The notes below the pieces were generated by a model that was given only the letters and a program-made list of their open reading frames with translations, had not been told where the DNA came from and ran no database searches. DNA of 64,000 bases from Eikenella halliae (GTDB lineage Bacteria > Pseudomonadota > Gammaproteobacteria > Burkholderiales > Neisseriaceae): contig NZ_LXSQ01000019.1 in NCBI RefSeq assembly GCF_001648475.1, forward strand, positions 53,056 through 117,055. The letters run 5' to 3'. Shown piece after piece: positions 16,921-24,783 of this stretch (positions are counted from its first letter, which is position 1; every line of letters starts with the position of its first letter). The position numbers and the translations under genes were made by a program.

Positions 16921-17640
16921 ATGCCAGCCCGCAAATCCGCCGCCCTGCTCTACGCCCTCCTCGCCGCAACCGCCCAGGCCGCCCCGCCTGCCGATTTGGC
17001 TGCCGTGCGCATCCGGCTGCTCAACGCGCACAACACCATCCGCCTCGAAAAAACCGTGCGCCCGCTCGCGTCCGACCCCATCCTCACCCGCCATGCCCAA
17101 GCCTGGGCGGAAAGCATGGCGCGCAAAGGCAGACTGGAGCACAGCAACCTGAACAACGTACGAGTGCTCAATCCGCAGGATTTCGTGGGCGACATTGCCG
17201 AAAACATCGCCAAAGGCTACCCGCCCGACGGCGTAACCGAAGGCTGGCGGCAGTCGCCCGGCCACTTTGCCAACATGACCAACCCCTTAGTGGATGCCGT
17301 AGGTTTCGGCTACGCCACCGCCGAAGACGGCACTCCGTACTACACCGCCGTATTCGCCTACACCCACAAAAGCCCGTTGGCGGCCATCGCTTCGCAAGGC
17401 TATATTTTTGCCGCCCCGCCCCTCTCCGAAGCCACCGGCACAGCGGCCGCCAACCCGGCCGAGCCCGCAACCACAGCGGCAAAACCGCCCGCCGAGCCAG
17501 CCCGCCGCCCGGCAGGCAGAAACACAAGCCGGCCCGCCACAGCGCAACAAACACCACAGCACACCGACGCCAAAAAACGCCTCACCAACGCCGGCCACCC
17601 CACCGCACGCGGCCACAGCACCGCCCACCTGCAACTATAG
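16921..17640 (+). CDS. CAP-domain (SCP/PR-1-like) secreted protein
   Basis: 239 residues: signal peptide (ALLYALLAATAQA), then a CAP domain at about residues 30-150. The CAP motifs are visible: LLNAHNTIR, ILTRHAQAWAESMA, LEHSN, GDIAENIAKGY and EGWRQSPGHFANM, with the conserved His and Glu cavity residues. Bacterial CAP proteins are secreted and of mostly unknown role, some lipid- or peptide-binding. After the domain comes an Ala/Pro/Thr-rich tail of about 75 residues with no clear fold. The TAG stop lies inside the first five bases (TATAG) of a Correia element, so the natural C-terminus may have been cut by the insertion. Confidence 0.85.
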   Translation: MPARKSAALLYALLAATAQAAPPADLAAVRIRLLNAHNTIRLEKTVRPLASDPILTRHAQAWAESMARKGRLEHSNLNNVRVLNPQDFVGDIAENIAKGYPPDGVTEGWRQSPGHFANMTNPLVDAVGFGYATAEDGTPYYTAVFAYTHKSPLAAIASQGYIFAAPPLSEATGTAAANPAEPATTAAKPPAEPARRPAGRNTSRPATAQQTPQHTDAKKRLTNAGHPTARGHSTAHLQL

Positions 17641-17741
17641 TGGATTAAATTTAAATCAGGACAAGGCGGCGAGCCGCAGACAGTACAGATAGTACGGCAA
17701 GGCGAGCCAACGCTGTACTGGTTTAAATTTAATTCACTATA
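17636..17741. repeat. Short Correia-type element, TTAAATTTAAA arm type (106 bp)
   Basis: Begins TATAGTGGATTAAATTTAAA and ends in the complement TTTAAATTTAATTCACTATA. It differs by one base from the copy at 36096. Its first bases give the stop codon of the CAP protein. The rest of the gap to guaA (17742-17977) has AT-rich DNA and an inverted pair of one eik-type and one sim-type uptake sequence near 17917-17947. Confidence 0.9.
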
Positions 17742-17977
17742 AGTGCCCTGCGCCGACACGAGGCGCAAAGGTGAAGATGCCGCAAAGGAATCAGGCTGCT
17801 TGGAATTTGGCTGACTGCCTAAAACTCAAACTTTGCCTTGTGTAAAAGTATTAGTTGCCAAGTTTCATTAGCTTCTCTGCAACACCATATTTGGAAACAA
17901 TGATATAGATATTTTCAGGTAGCCTCTGCCACAGGCTGCCTGAAAAAGAAAACCCCAACTCAACCACGGATACCGCT

Positions 17978-19546
17978 ATGACCAGCCCCGACAAAATCCT
18001 CATCCTCGACTTCGGTTCGCAAGTCGCCCAGCTCATCGCCCGCCGTGTGCGCGAAGCGCATGTGTATTGCGAGCTGCACCCCTACGACATGCCGCTGGCC
18101 GACATCAAAGCCTTCAACCCCAAAGGCATCATCCTTTCCGGCGGCCCCAATTCCGTGTACGACAGCGAATATCAGGCCGACACGGGGCTGTTCGATTTGG
18201 GCGTGCCCGTGCTCGGCATCTGCTACGGCATGCAGTTTATGGCACACCATTTGGGCGGCGAAGTGCAGGCCGGCAACCAGCGCGAATTCGGTTACGCGCA
18301 AGTGCAAACGCAAGACAGCGCGCTCACCAGCGGCATTCAAGACGGCGCACCGAACACGCTGGACGTGTGGATGAGCCACGGCGACAAAGTGTGCAGGCTG
18401 CCCGAAAACTTCCGCACCATCGGCAGCACGCCTTCCTGCCCCATCGCCATGATGGAAAACGCAGATAAACACTTCTACGGCATCCAGTTCCACCCCGAAG
18501 TCACCCACACCAAACAAGGCCGCGCCCTCATCAACCGCTTCGTGCTCGACATCTGCGGCGCACAGCCCGGCTGGACCATGCCGAACTACATCGACGAAGC
18601 CGTGGCCAAAATCCGCGAACAAGTCGGCAGCGACGAAGTGATTTTGGGCTTGTCCGGCGGCGTGGACTCCTCCGTGGCCGCCGCGCTCATCCACCGCGCC
18701 ATCGGCGACCAGCTCACCTGCGTATTCGTCGACCACGGCCTGCTGCGCCTGAACGAGGCCGAAAACGTGATGAAAATGTTTGCCGACAACTTGGGCGTGC
18801 GCGTGATTCACGTGGACGCGAGCGAACAGTTTATGGCGAAACTCGCCGGCGTGACCGACCCCGAGCAAAAGCGCAAAATCATCGGCGCAGAATTCATTGA
18901 AGTATTTGACGCCGAAGAGAAAAAACTCACCAACGCCAAATGGCTGGCGCAAGGCACGATTTACCCCGACGTGATCGAATCCGCCGGCGCGAAAACCAAA
19001 AAAGCCCACGCCATCAAATCGCACCACAACGTGGGCGGGCTACCTGAAAACATGAAGCTGAAGCTGCTCGAACCGCTGCGCGATTTGTTCAAAGACGAAG
19101 TGCGCGAACTGGGCGTAGCGCTCGGCCTGCCGCGCGAAATGGTGTACCGCCACCCCTTCCCCGGCCCCGGCCTGGGCGTGCGGATTCTGGGCGAAGTGAA
19201 GCGCGAATACGCCGACCTGCTGCGCCAAGCAGACGACATTTTCATTCAGGAACTGCGCAACCACAAAGACGAAAACGACACCTCTTGGTACGACCTCACC
19301 AGCCAGGCATTCGCCGTATTCCTGCCCGTGAAATCCGTCGGCGTGATGGGTGACGGGCGAACTTACGACTACGTGGTCGCCCTGCGCGCCGTCATCACCA
19401 GCGACTTCATGACCGCACACTGGGCGGAACTCCCCTACTCGCTCTTGGGCAAAGTGTCCAACCGCATCATCAACGAAGTGCGCGGCATCAACCGCGTGGT
19501 GTACGACGTGAGCGGCAAACCGCCCGCCACGATTGAGTGGGAATAA
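17978..19546 (+). CDS. guaA: GMP synthase (glutamine-hydrolysing)
   Basis: 522 residues. It aminates XMP to GMP with ATP and glutamine. N-terminal class I glutamine amidotransferase: LGICYGMQFMAHHLGG holds the nucleophile Cys and FHPEVTHTKQG the His-x-Glu. The ATP pyrophosphatase P-loop is LGLSGGVDSSVAAALI, and the C-terminal dimerisation domain ends in the invariant KPPATIEWE. Full length for the family. Start ATG 17978 follows AAAACCCCAACTCAACC without a strong ribosome site. A strong intrinsic terminator follows. Confidence 0.98.
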   Translation: MTSPDKILILDFGSQVAQLIARRVREAHVYCELHPYDMPLADIKAFNPKGIILSGGPNSVYDSEYQADTGLFDLGVPVLGICYGMQFMAHHLGGEVQAGNQREFGYAQVQTQDSALTSGIQDGAPNTLDVWMSHGDKVCRLPENFRTIGSTPSCPIAMMENADKHFYGIQFHPEVTHTKQGRALINRFVLDICGAQPGWTMPNYIDEAVAKIREQVGSDEVILGLSGGVDSSVAAALIHRAIGDQLTCVFVDHGLLRLNEAENVMKMFADNLGVRVIHVDASEQFMAKLAGVTDPEQKRKIIGAEFIEVFDAEEKKLTNAKWLAQGTIYPDVIESAGAKTKKAHAIKSHHNVGGLPENMKLKLLEPLRDLFKDEVRELGVALGLPREMVYRHPFPGPGLGVRILGEVKREYADLLRQADDIFIQELRNHKDENDTSWYDLTSQAFAVFLPVKSVGVMGDGRTYDYVVALRAVITSDFMTAHWAELPYSLLGKVSNRIINEVRGINRVVYDVSGKPPATIEWE

Positions 19547-19563
19547 GCCGGAATGGCAACATC

Positions 19564-19596
19564 AGAAAGCCCTGCCAGATAATGGCAGGGCTTTCT
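19564..19596 (+). terminator. Intrinsic terminator after guaA
   Basis: A 14-bp stem (AGAAAGCCCTGCCA and its complement) with a five-base loop, ending in CTTTCTGTTT, 18 bases past the guaA stop. Confidence 0.85.
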
Positions 19597-19641
19597 GTTT
19601 GGCTGTGCTTGAGGCTACCTGAAAACGGCACGGTCGGCTTT

Positions 19642-20028
19642 TCAGAATGCCAACCAGCCCAGCTCCTCAAACCAAAGCAGCAGGGGCAAGGCCAGCGCCA
19701 TACCGCGTTGCAGCAGTATGACGCCGTACAACATCAGCACATACGGCCGCAACACGGCATAATCATATGGCCGGATATAAGAGTTTTCCGCCACCTCCCT
19801 CTGCTTCCACACCAGCCTCTCCACCGGCCGCGCACGCCAATAATCCCCTCCCCGCCATATAATTGAATTAGGCAGGAAATAATCATCCTTTATCTGCCCG
19901 CCTTGCGGCGCAGCCTGCCGATACCAAGCCAAAAGCGGCGCGGCATATTTGTCCACATGCAGGCGCAAGCCCAGCTCCACCAGCAACAGCAGCACGATGC
20001 CGCCGGCATAGATAAAAAACCAGTTCAT
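19642..20028 (-). CDS. Small membrane protein of unknown function
   Basis: 128 residues. A first membrane helix (FFIYAGGIVLLLLVELGL) starts right at the N-terminus and a second is near the C-terminus (VLMLYGVILLQRGMALALPLLLWF). Between them is a hydrophilic stretch with KDDYFLPNSIIWRGGDYWR, probably on one face of the inner membrane. I do not recognise the family. Start ATG 20028 follows GAGGAAATCCA, a fair ribosome site. It converges on guaA. Confidence 0.7.
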   Translation of the reverse strand: MNWFFIYAGGIVLLLLVELGLRLHVDKYAAPLLAWYRQAAPQGGQIKDDYFLPNSIIWRGGDYWRARPVERLVWKQREVAENSYIRPYDYAVLRPYVLMLYGVILLQRGMALALPLLLWFEELGWLAF

Positions 20029-20264
20029 TGGATTTCCTCGATTATGTTGCCTAGAGATGGCGGATTGATACGCTATGGCTAAGCAACTTAACTGCCGCTA
20101 CCGCGTTGCCGTACTTCTGTCCGCCGCCTGCTATCCAAAGCCAATTTGGCTTGCTATACGGCACAAGGCGACGGGCTGTACAGGCATCCATGCGTTTTCA
20201 GGTAGCCTCAAGCGACAAGCCGCCACCTGTCCGATCCAACCAAAGGCTACCTGAAAATCCCTGA

Positions 20265-20331
20265 TCAAAAACACAAGGCCTTGCCGTTGATTACCTTGTC
20301 CGTATCGTTGTAATGCGCTGTCCAGCGGATG
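20265..20331 (-). pseudogene. Duplicated 3' end of the neighbouring 21080-21457 gene
   Basis: 67 bases nearly identical to 21080-21146, in the same frame, encoding RWTAHYNDTDKVINGKALCF and the stop. Only this tail is present. It ends beside a foreign-type uptake sequence (ACAGGCTGCTTTTGG, 20336), the likely recombination point. The rest of 20029-20357 holds local uptake sequences and a degenerate Correia-like stretch, with no gene that I can support. Confidence 0.75.
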
Positions 20332-20357
20332 GCATACAGGCTGCTTTTGGCGGCCAA

Positions 20358-20996
20358 TCATTTGCTCCGTCTGGCCGGGCTTTCAATCCTGCGCAGGCTG
20401 CTGTTCTGTATTTCCACGCTTTCCGTATTAGGCACCAATGGCTCGGTATCGCAACCACCGGCCACCCATTTTCGGTAAGACGGGGTTTGCACATAGCTGT
20501 TCACGCAAACCAGGAGTTTATTGTCCGGCAGGAAATGCAGTTCGAGGTCGCTCGGGTCATACTGATAATGCGGCAGCACAAATTTGGCACGGTAATAACG
20601 CCCGCTGCTTTCATCTCTCCATTCAACCCGTATTAGGTAATCTTTGCTCCATCTTTTCGGAATATCGCGGTATATATGGTTGCTATTGCTATCTTTGATC
20701 CATGTCGGCGATTGTTGGCCTTCTTTCGCCCGCAAGTAAAAATGATTCCCGTCGTTATCCGTATCATCCCTAATACCTACAGTATAGGCGTTTGAGGTAT
20801 GGTTGGACGCATAAACCGAAACCTGCTTGGCAGTATGCCCCAATGTCTGGTTGCGTTCGCGCTGCCATCTGGCCTTATTGAGGCCATCTTGAATACCCCA
20901 GATAGCGCCTAAGGTAAGGCTGGCACAACCTGTGAGCATGAGAACCGATGCCAACAAAAGGCTGCGGCGTGCAGTTGTGCGTATGATGTCTGTCAT
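20358..20996 (-). CDS. DUF3304-like lipoprotein
   Basis: 212 residues: lipoprotein signal with lipobox LTGC near residue 24. The body has VSVYASNHTSNAYTVGIRD early, then WSKDYLIRVEWRD, then VLPHYQYDPSDLELHFLPDN and QTPSYRKW. This order (YNHT-like motif, WRPG-like turn, VPPY, VHFLP) resembles the DUF3304 family, which I recall beside secreted effectors in beta-proteobacteria; the match is from memory. The start at 20996 has AAGGGA upstream. The 3' end abuts DNA with the uptake dialect TGCAGGCTGCTT, foreign to this genome. Confidence 0.6.
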   Translation of the reverse strand: MTDIIRTTARRSLLLASVLMLTGCASLTLGAIWGIQDGLNKARWQRERNQTLGHTAKQVSVYASNHTSNAYTVGIRDDTDNDGNHFYLRAKEGQQSPTWIKDSNSNHIYRDIPKRWSKDYLIRVEWRDESSGRYYRAKFVLPHYQYDPSDLELHFLPDNKLLVCVNSYVQTPSYRKWVAGGCDTEPLVPNTESVEIQNSSLRRIESPARRSK

Positions 20997-21026
20997 AGTG
21001 ATTTCCCTTCATAATGGGTTGGAATG

Positions 21027-21062
21027 TGCAGGCTGCTTTTGGCGCGTTCAAAGCAGCCTGCA
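21027..21062. terminator. Inverted AAGCAGCCTGCA uptake-sequence pair, copy 1
   Basis: TGCAGGCTGCTT and AAGCAGCCTGCA around a GGCGCGTTC-containing loop, just behind the stop of the 21080-21457 gene. This is the dialect I associate with Kingella oralis. An almost identical copy is at 21632-21667. Confidence 0.75.
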
Positions 21063-21079
21063 TTTTTGCCATGCCACAC

Positions 21080-21457
21080 TCAAAAACAGAGCGCCTTGCC
21101 GTTGATTACCTTGTCCGTATCGTTGTAATGCGCCGTCCAGCGGATGTTTTTGCCCTCTTCCTGAGGAATCAGCACCGCTTCCTGCCCGAAGCGCGGCGTG
21201 CGCAGCAGAATCCAACCGTCGCGGTTCACGGCCTGCACGCCCGGATAGTCCTGCCGAACGGTGTGCAGGCTGCTTTTGATGCCGCCGTCGGCCAATTCGG
21301 CGGCCAACTGCGCCTGCAACGGGGCAAGCCTTTGGATTTCCTGTTTCATTTCGGCAGTACGGCGGTAATCGGAATATTGCGCGGACAGCAGGAACAGCGC
21401 GGCAACGGCGATGATTGCGCCGAGGCAGAAGGCGGCGAAGGTTTGTTTGGAGGGCAT
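21080..21457 (-). CDS. Membrane-anchored hypothetical protein
   Basis: 125 residues from ATG 21457; an alternative ATG at 21487 adds ten polar residues, and neither has a strong ribosome site. One N-terminal membrane helix (FAAFCLGAIIAVAALFLLS), then a short coiled coil (AEMKQEIQRLAPLQAQLAAEL), then a small beta-rich domain (NRDGWILLRTPRFGQEAVLIP, NIRWTAHYNDTDK) and a final Cys. The layout is reminiscent of a pseudopilin, but there is no prepilin cleavage motif. It contains the foreign uptake dialect at 21264. Its 3' end is duplicated at 20265. Function unknown. Confidence 0.65.
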   Translation of the reverse strand: MPSKQTFAAFCLGAIIAVAALFLLSAQYSDYRRTAEMKQEIQRLAPLQAQLAAELADGGIKSSLHTVRQDYPGVQAVNRDGWILLRTPRFGQEAVLIPQEEGKNIRWTAHYNDTDKVINGKALCF

Positions 21458-21631
21458 GGCGGCATTCCGATGGTTGGATGTTGGCATTGGTGTTTGCAGG
21501 CAGCCTGCACTGCCGGAAGGCTACCTGAAAACAGGCAAAACGGGTTGCTGAGAAACTAAACACGGGTTTGCAAAGATAAACTCCGCATGGAGACGAAATT
21601 CTCTGCGTCATATTTTGACTTACTGTCGGCG

Positions 21632-21667
21632 TGCAGGCTGCTTTGGGCGCGTTCAAAGCAGCCTGCA
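21632..21667. repeat. Inverted AAGCAGCCTGCA uptake-sequence pair, copy 2
   Basis: Same 36-bp block as 21027-21062 with one difference in the loop, so the two were copied from each other. The gap 21458-22009 around it has no gene I can support: a local uptake sequence at 21519, a possible short coding remnant at 21668-21788 (minus), and AT-rich DNA leading to the next gene. Confidence 0.7.
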
Positions 21668-22009
21668 AAGCATCGTCTGTTTTAAGCTTTACCCAGCTCA
21701 TGGCTTCTCGGCCCTCTTTGTCGTAGTTCCAATACAGGCCGAACAACATGTGCAGCCATTCCGCAGCCAAGCGTATGACTTTGGCCATGTTGGAATGGTA
21801 CGCTTTACGCCTGTGCTTTGGTTGATTTGAATGATGCCGAGTGTTTTGACCATGTTTTTTGCTTTCGGAATATATGATGCTGTTTGCGACTGTTTTAACT
21901 CATAACCAAAGCGATTTATAAATCAGGTAAACAAGCCATCTTACTTGTTTTATAATGCAAAGCTATTTTACTGCATAAAGCAGCCAACATTTTTCAAGGA
22001 GGTAATCCT

Positions 22010-22882
22010 ATGTCTAAAAAAACCAAAGCCGACCCTAAGCTCATTAGGGAATGCTACCAATGGGTCAAACAGCAGTTTTTTACCCAATATGCAGCCAAAC
22101 ATTACGCCAAAGCAGACTTCACCACTGCCAAAACCGCGCTAACCGAGAGCAAAATCGGCGGACTGCCCTATCTGCCAAAAGGCGATTCCGCCCCGCAAAA
22201 TGCGGATGGCGAAACCCTGCGTTTGCTCGCCCAAATCAACTGCGCCGACCTAAAAGGTTTGGAACACTTCCCCTCAGCGGGCATACTGCAATTTTTCATC
22301 TTGGACAACTGGGAATTCGGCATAGAAAGCGGGCGGGACGGCTATGCCGTGCGCTACCATCCCGAAATCGGCGAACATTACACAGAAGCAGAGCTTGCCG
22401 AATGCTACCAACCTTATACGGAAGACGACGAGTGCTTTCCTGTGTTGCAAGAGTGCAGGCTGCAATTCGAGCTTGCCGAACAAGACCCCGTTTTGGATTA
22501 CGCCACCAGCGATCTGCTATGCAACAAATACTTGGCGGCACATAACATAGAACTCGATTATCACACCAAAGCACATCTGCAACGCGCCATGCAACACGAA
22601 TACGAAAATGAATTCGGCGCATACGATGAAGAAGATGGGGGCGAAGATAACCACAGCCAATGCGGCGGCTATCCGTATTTCACGCAAGAAGACCCGCGCA
22701 ACAGAGATGAAGGCTTAACCGACTACAACGTCCTGCTGTTCCAACTGGACAGCAGTTTTGACGAAGACGGCGAGGAAATCGTGATGATAGGCGATATGGG
22801 TGTGATGAACTTCTTTATCCGGCAAGACGATTTACAGCGCAGAGATTTTTCCGACGTACTGTATTCTTGGGACTGCTGTTGA
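22010..22882 (+). CDS. DUF1963 (YwqG-like) protein
   Basis: 290 residues with a strong ribosome site (AAGGAGGTAATCCT) before ATG 22010. DUF1963 traits: SKIGGLPYLPKGDSAP (the GG.P.LP motif), LRLLAQINCADL and GILQFFILDNWEFG (the LaQi and GxLqFF motifs), CGGYPYFTQEDPR, then LFQLDSSFDEDGEEIVMIGDMGVMNFFI. In DUF1963 proteins these are the conserved blocks; many such genes accompany polymorphic toxins as immunity proteins, but no toxin is seen here. The gene is lower in GC than the core genes nearby. It contains a partial foreign uptake sequence (22453). Imported cargo is likely. Confidence 0.8.
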   Translation: MSKKTKADPKLIRECYQWVKQQFFTQYAAKHYAKADFTTAKTALTESKIGGLPYLPKGDSAPQNADGETLRLLAQINCADLKGLEHFPSAGILQFFILDNWEFGIESGRDGYAVRYHPEIGEHYTEAELAECYQPYTEDDECFPVLQECRLQFELAEQDPVLDYATSDLLCNKYLAAHNIELDYHTKAHLQRAMQHEYENEFGAYDEEDGGEDNHSQCGGYPYFTQEDPRNRDEGLTDYNVLLFQLDSSFDEDGEEIVMIGDMGVMNFFIRQDDLQRRDFSDVLYSWDCC

Positions 22883-22984
22883 GCTTGTTGCGCTTTAACT
22901 GAAAATATGTACTGTATTTGCTGAATATCAATGCCTACACTACGGTATTTCTCCATTTAAATCATCTTTCAGACGATCTAAAAA

Positions 22985-23012
22985 AGGCTACCTGAAAACT
23001 TTCAGGCAGCCT
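22985..23012. terminator. Mixed-dialect uptake-sequence hairpin
   Basis: Left arm AGGCTACCTGAA (local type), right arm TTCAGGCAGCCT (complement of AGGCTGCCTGAA), so the stem has one mismatch. It lies between the convergent DUF1963-like gene and tgt and marks a junction between dialects. Confidence 0.7.
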
Positions 23013-23017
23013 GCACC

Positions 23018-24133
<1,116 letters not shown>

Positions 24134-24300
24134 GGGAATAAAACGTTATAAATAATCTGGTGATTATAGCTAAAGCACTTCTTTCTTCCTACTGCGTCAG
24201 CCCGCCTTGCCGTCTTGACCATACTGTCTGCCGCCCGATGCCTAGCGGGAAAAATGATTACTCCAGCGATATGGCAAACCGCCGCCAGCCCTGCGTTTTC

Positions 24301-24330
24301 TTTGCGCGGGGGGTGGGAAAACAGTATAAT
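24301..24330 (+). promoter_or_regulatory. Promoter of tRNA-Val
   Basis: TTTGCG at 24301 and a perfect TATAAT at 24325-24330, with an 18-base spacer; the tRNA starts 16 bases later. The DNA between tgt and this promoter (24134-24300) has only a decayed Correia-like stretch. Confidence 0.65.
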
Positions 24331-24345
24331 GCTGCCCCTTAAACA

Positions 24346-24421
24346 GGCACGTAGCTCAGTTGGTTAGAGCATCACCTTGACATGGTGGGGGTCGTTGGTT
24401 CGAATCCAATCGTGCCTACCA
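24346..24421 (+). tRNA. tRNA-Val (anticodon GAC)
   Basis: A 76-base cloverleaf: acceptor GGCACGT pairs with the 3' side ACGTGCC-type strand, D arm GCTCAGTTGGTTAGAGC, anticodon arm ACCTTGACATGGT with GAC in the loop, T arm GGTTCGAATCC, and an encoded CCA at 24419-24421. It reads GUC and GUU. Confidence 0.95.
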
Positions 24422-24604
24422 GAATTCGTGGAACAACAGGGGTTTCTGGGGAACTTCAGTTGTTCTTTTTTGTTTGGCCGCCCGCAATTAGTTTTAACTT
24501 TATAGCCATTCCGCTCCCTTCAGAAACATTGTTTCAGGTAGCCTTTTGGATTGCTGTTCAGGCTACCTGAAACTTCGGCCAAACCGCTATAAGGAAGCCG
24601 CCAT

Positions 24605-24712
24605 ATGCGCCGTTTACCTCCCGCACTTGCGCTATTGCTCACACTGGCCGCATTGGCCGCCATAGCATTGGCCGGCCTGTTCCTGCTGTTTTACTTTTTC
24701 GGTTTCGCCTAA
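24605..24712 (+). CDS. 35-residue single-helix membrane peptide
   Basis: ATG 24605 is preceded by AAGGAA at a good distance (8 bases). The peptide starts MRRLPPALALLLTLAALA, is almost entirely hydrophobic after the two arginines, and ends FYFFGFA-like (LLFYFFGFA) then TAA. It would be one membrane helix with the basic end inside. It lies between tRNA-Val and thrS, after an uptake-sequence pair. No family recognised; support is the ribosome site and composition only. Confidence 0.5.
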   Translation: MRRLPPALALLLTLAALAAIALAGLFLLFYFFGFA

Positions 24713-24783
24713 TGCAGCGATAAAGGCTACCTGAAACCCAAACCATTCATCCGTTTATCCATTTCACAGAAAGACAAACCATC

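Noticed and set aside
17960..19027. Long open frame opposite guaA (and similar long antisense frames opposite mutS, metK, nrdD and fabF)
   Set aside because: These are mirror frames of GC-rich coding DNA; they have His/Gly/Val-rich random composition, no ribosome site and lie wholly inside certain genes.
20080..20180. Another Correia element
   Set aside because: Only loose GCGTTGCCGTACTTCTGTC-like blocks remain and no TATAGTG end is present; too decayed to call.
21668..21788. Short minus-strand frame starting MAKVIRLAAEWLHMLFGLYW
   Set aside because: The first 40 residues look protein-like, but there is no ribosome site and the frame runs through the foreign uptake hairpin into low-quality sequence. 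At most a remnant.
24160..24260. Another Correia element upstream of tRNA-Val
   Set aside because: GCCCGCCTTGCCGTCTTGACC is similar to the core, but both ends are missing.
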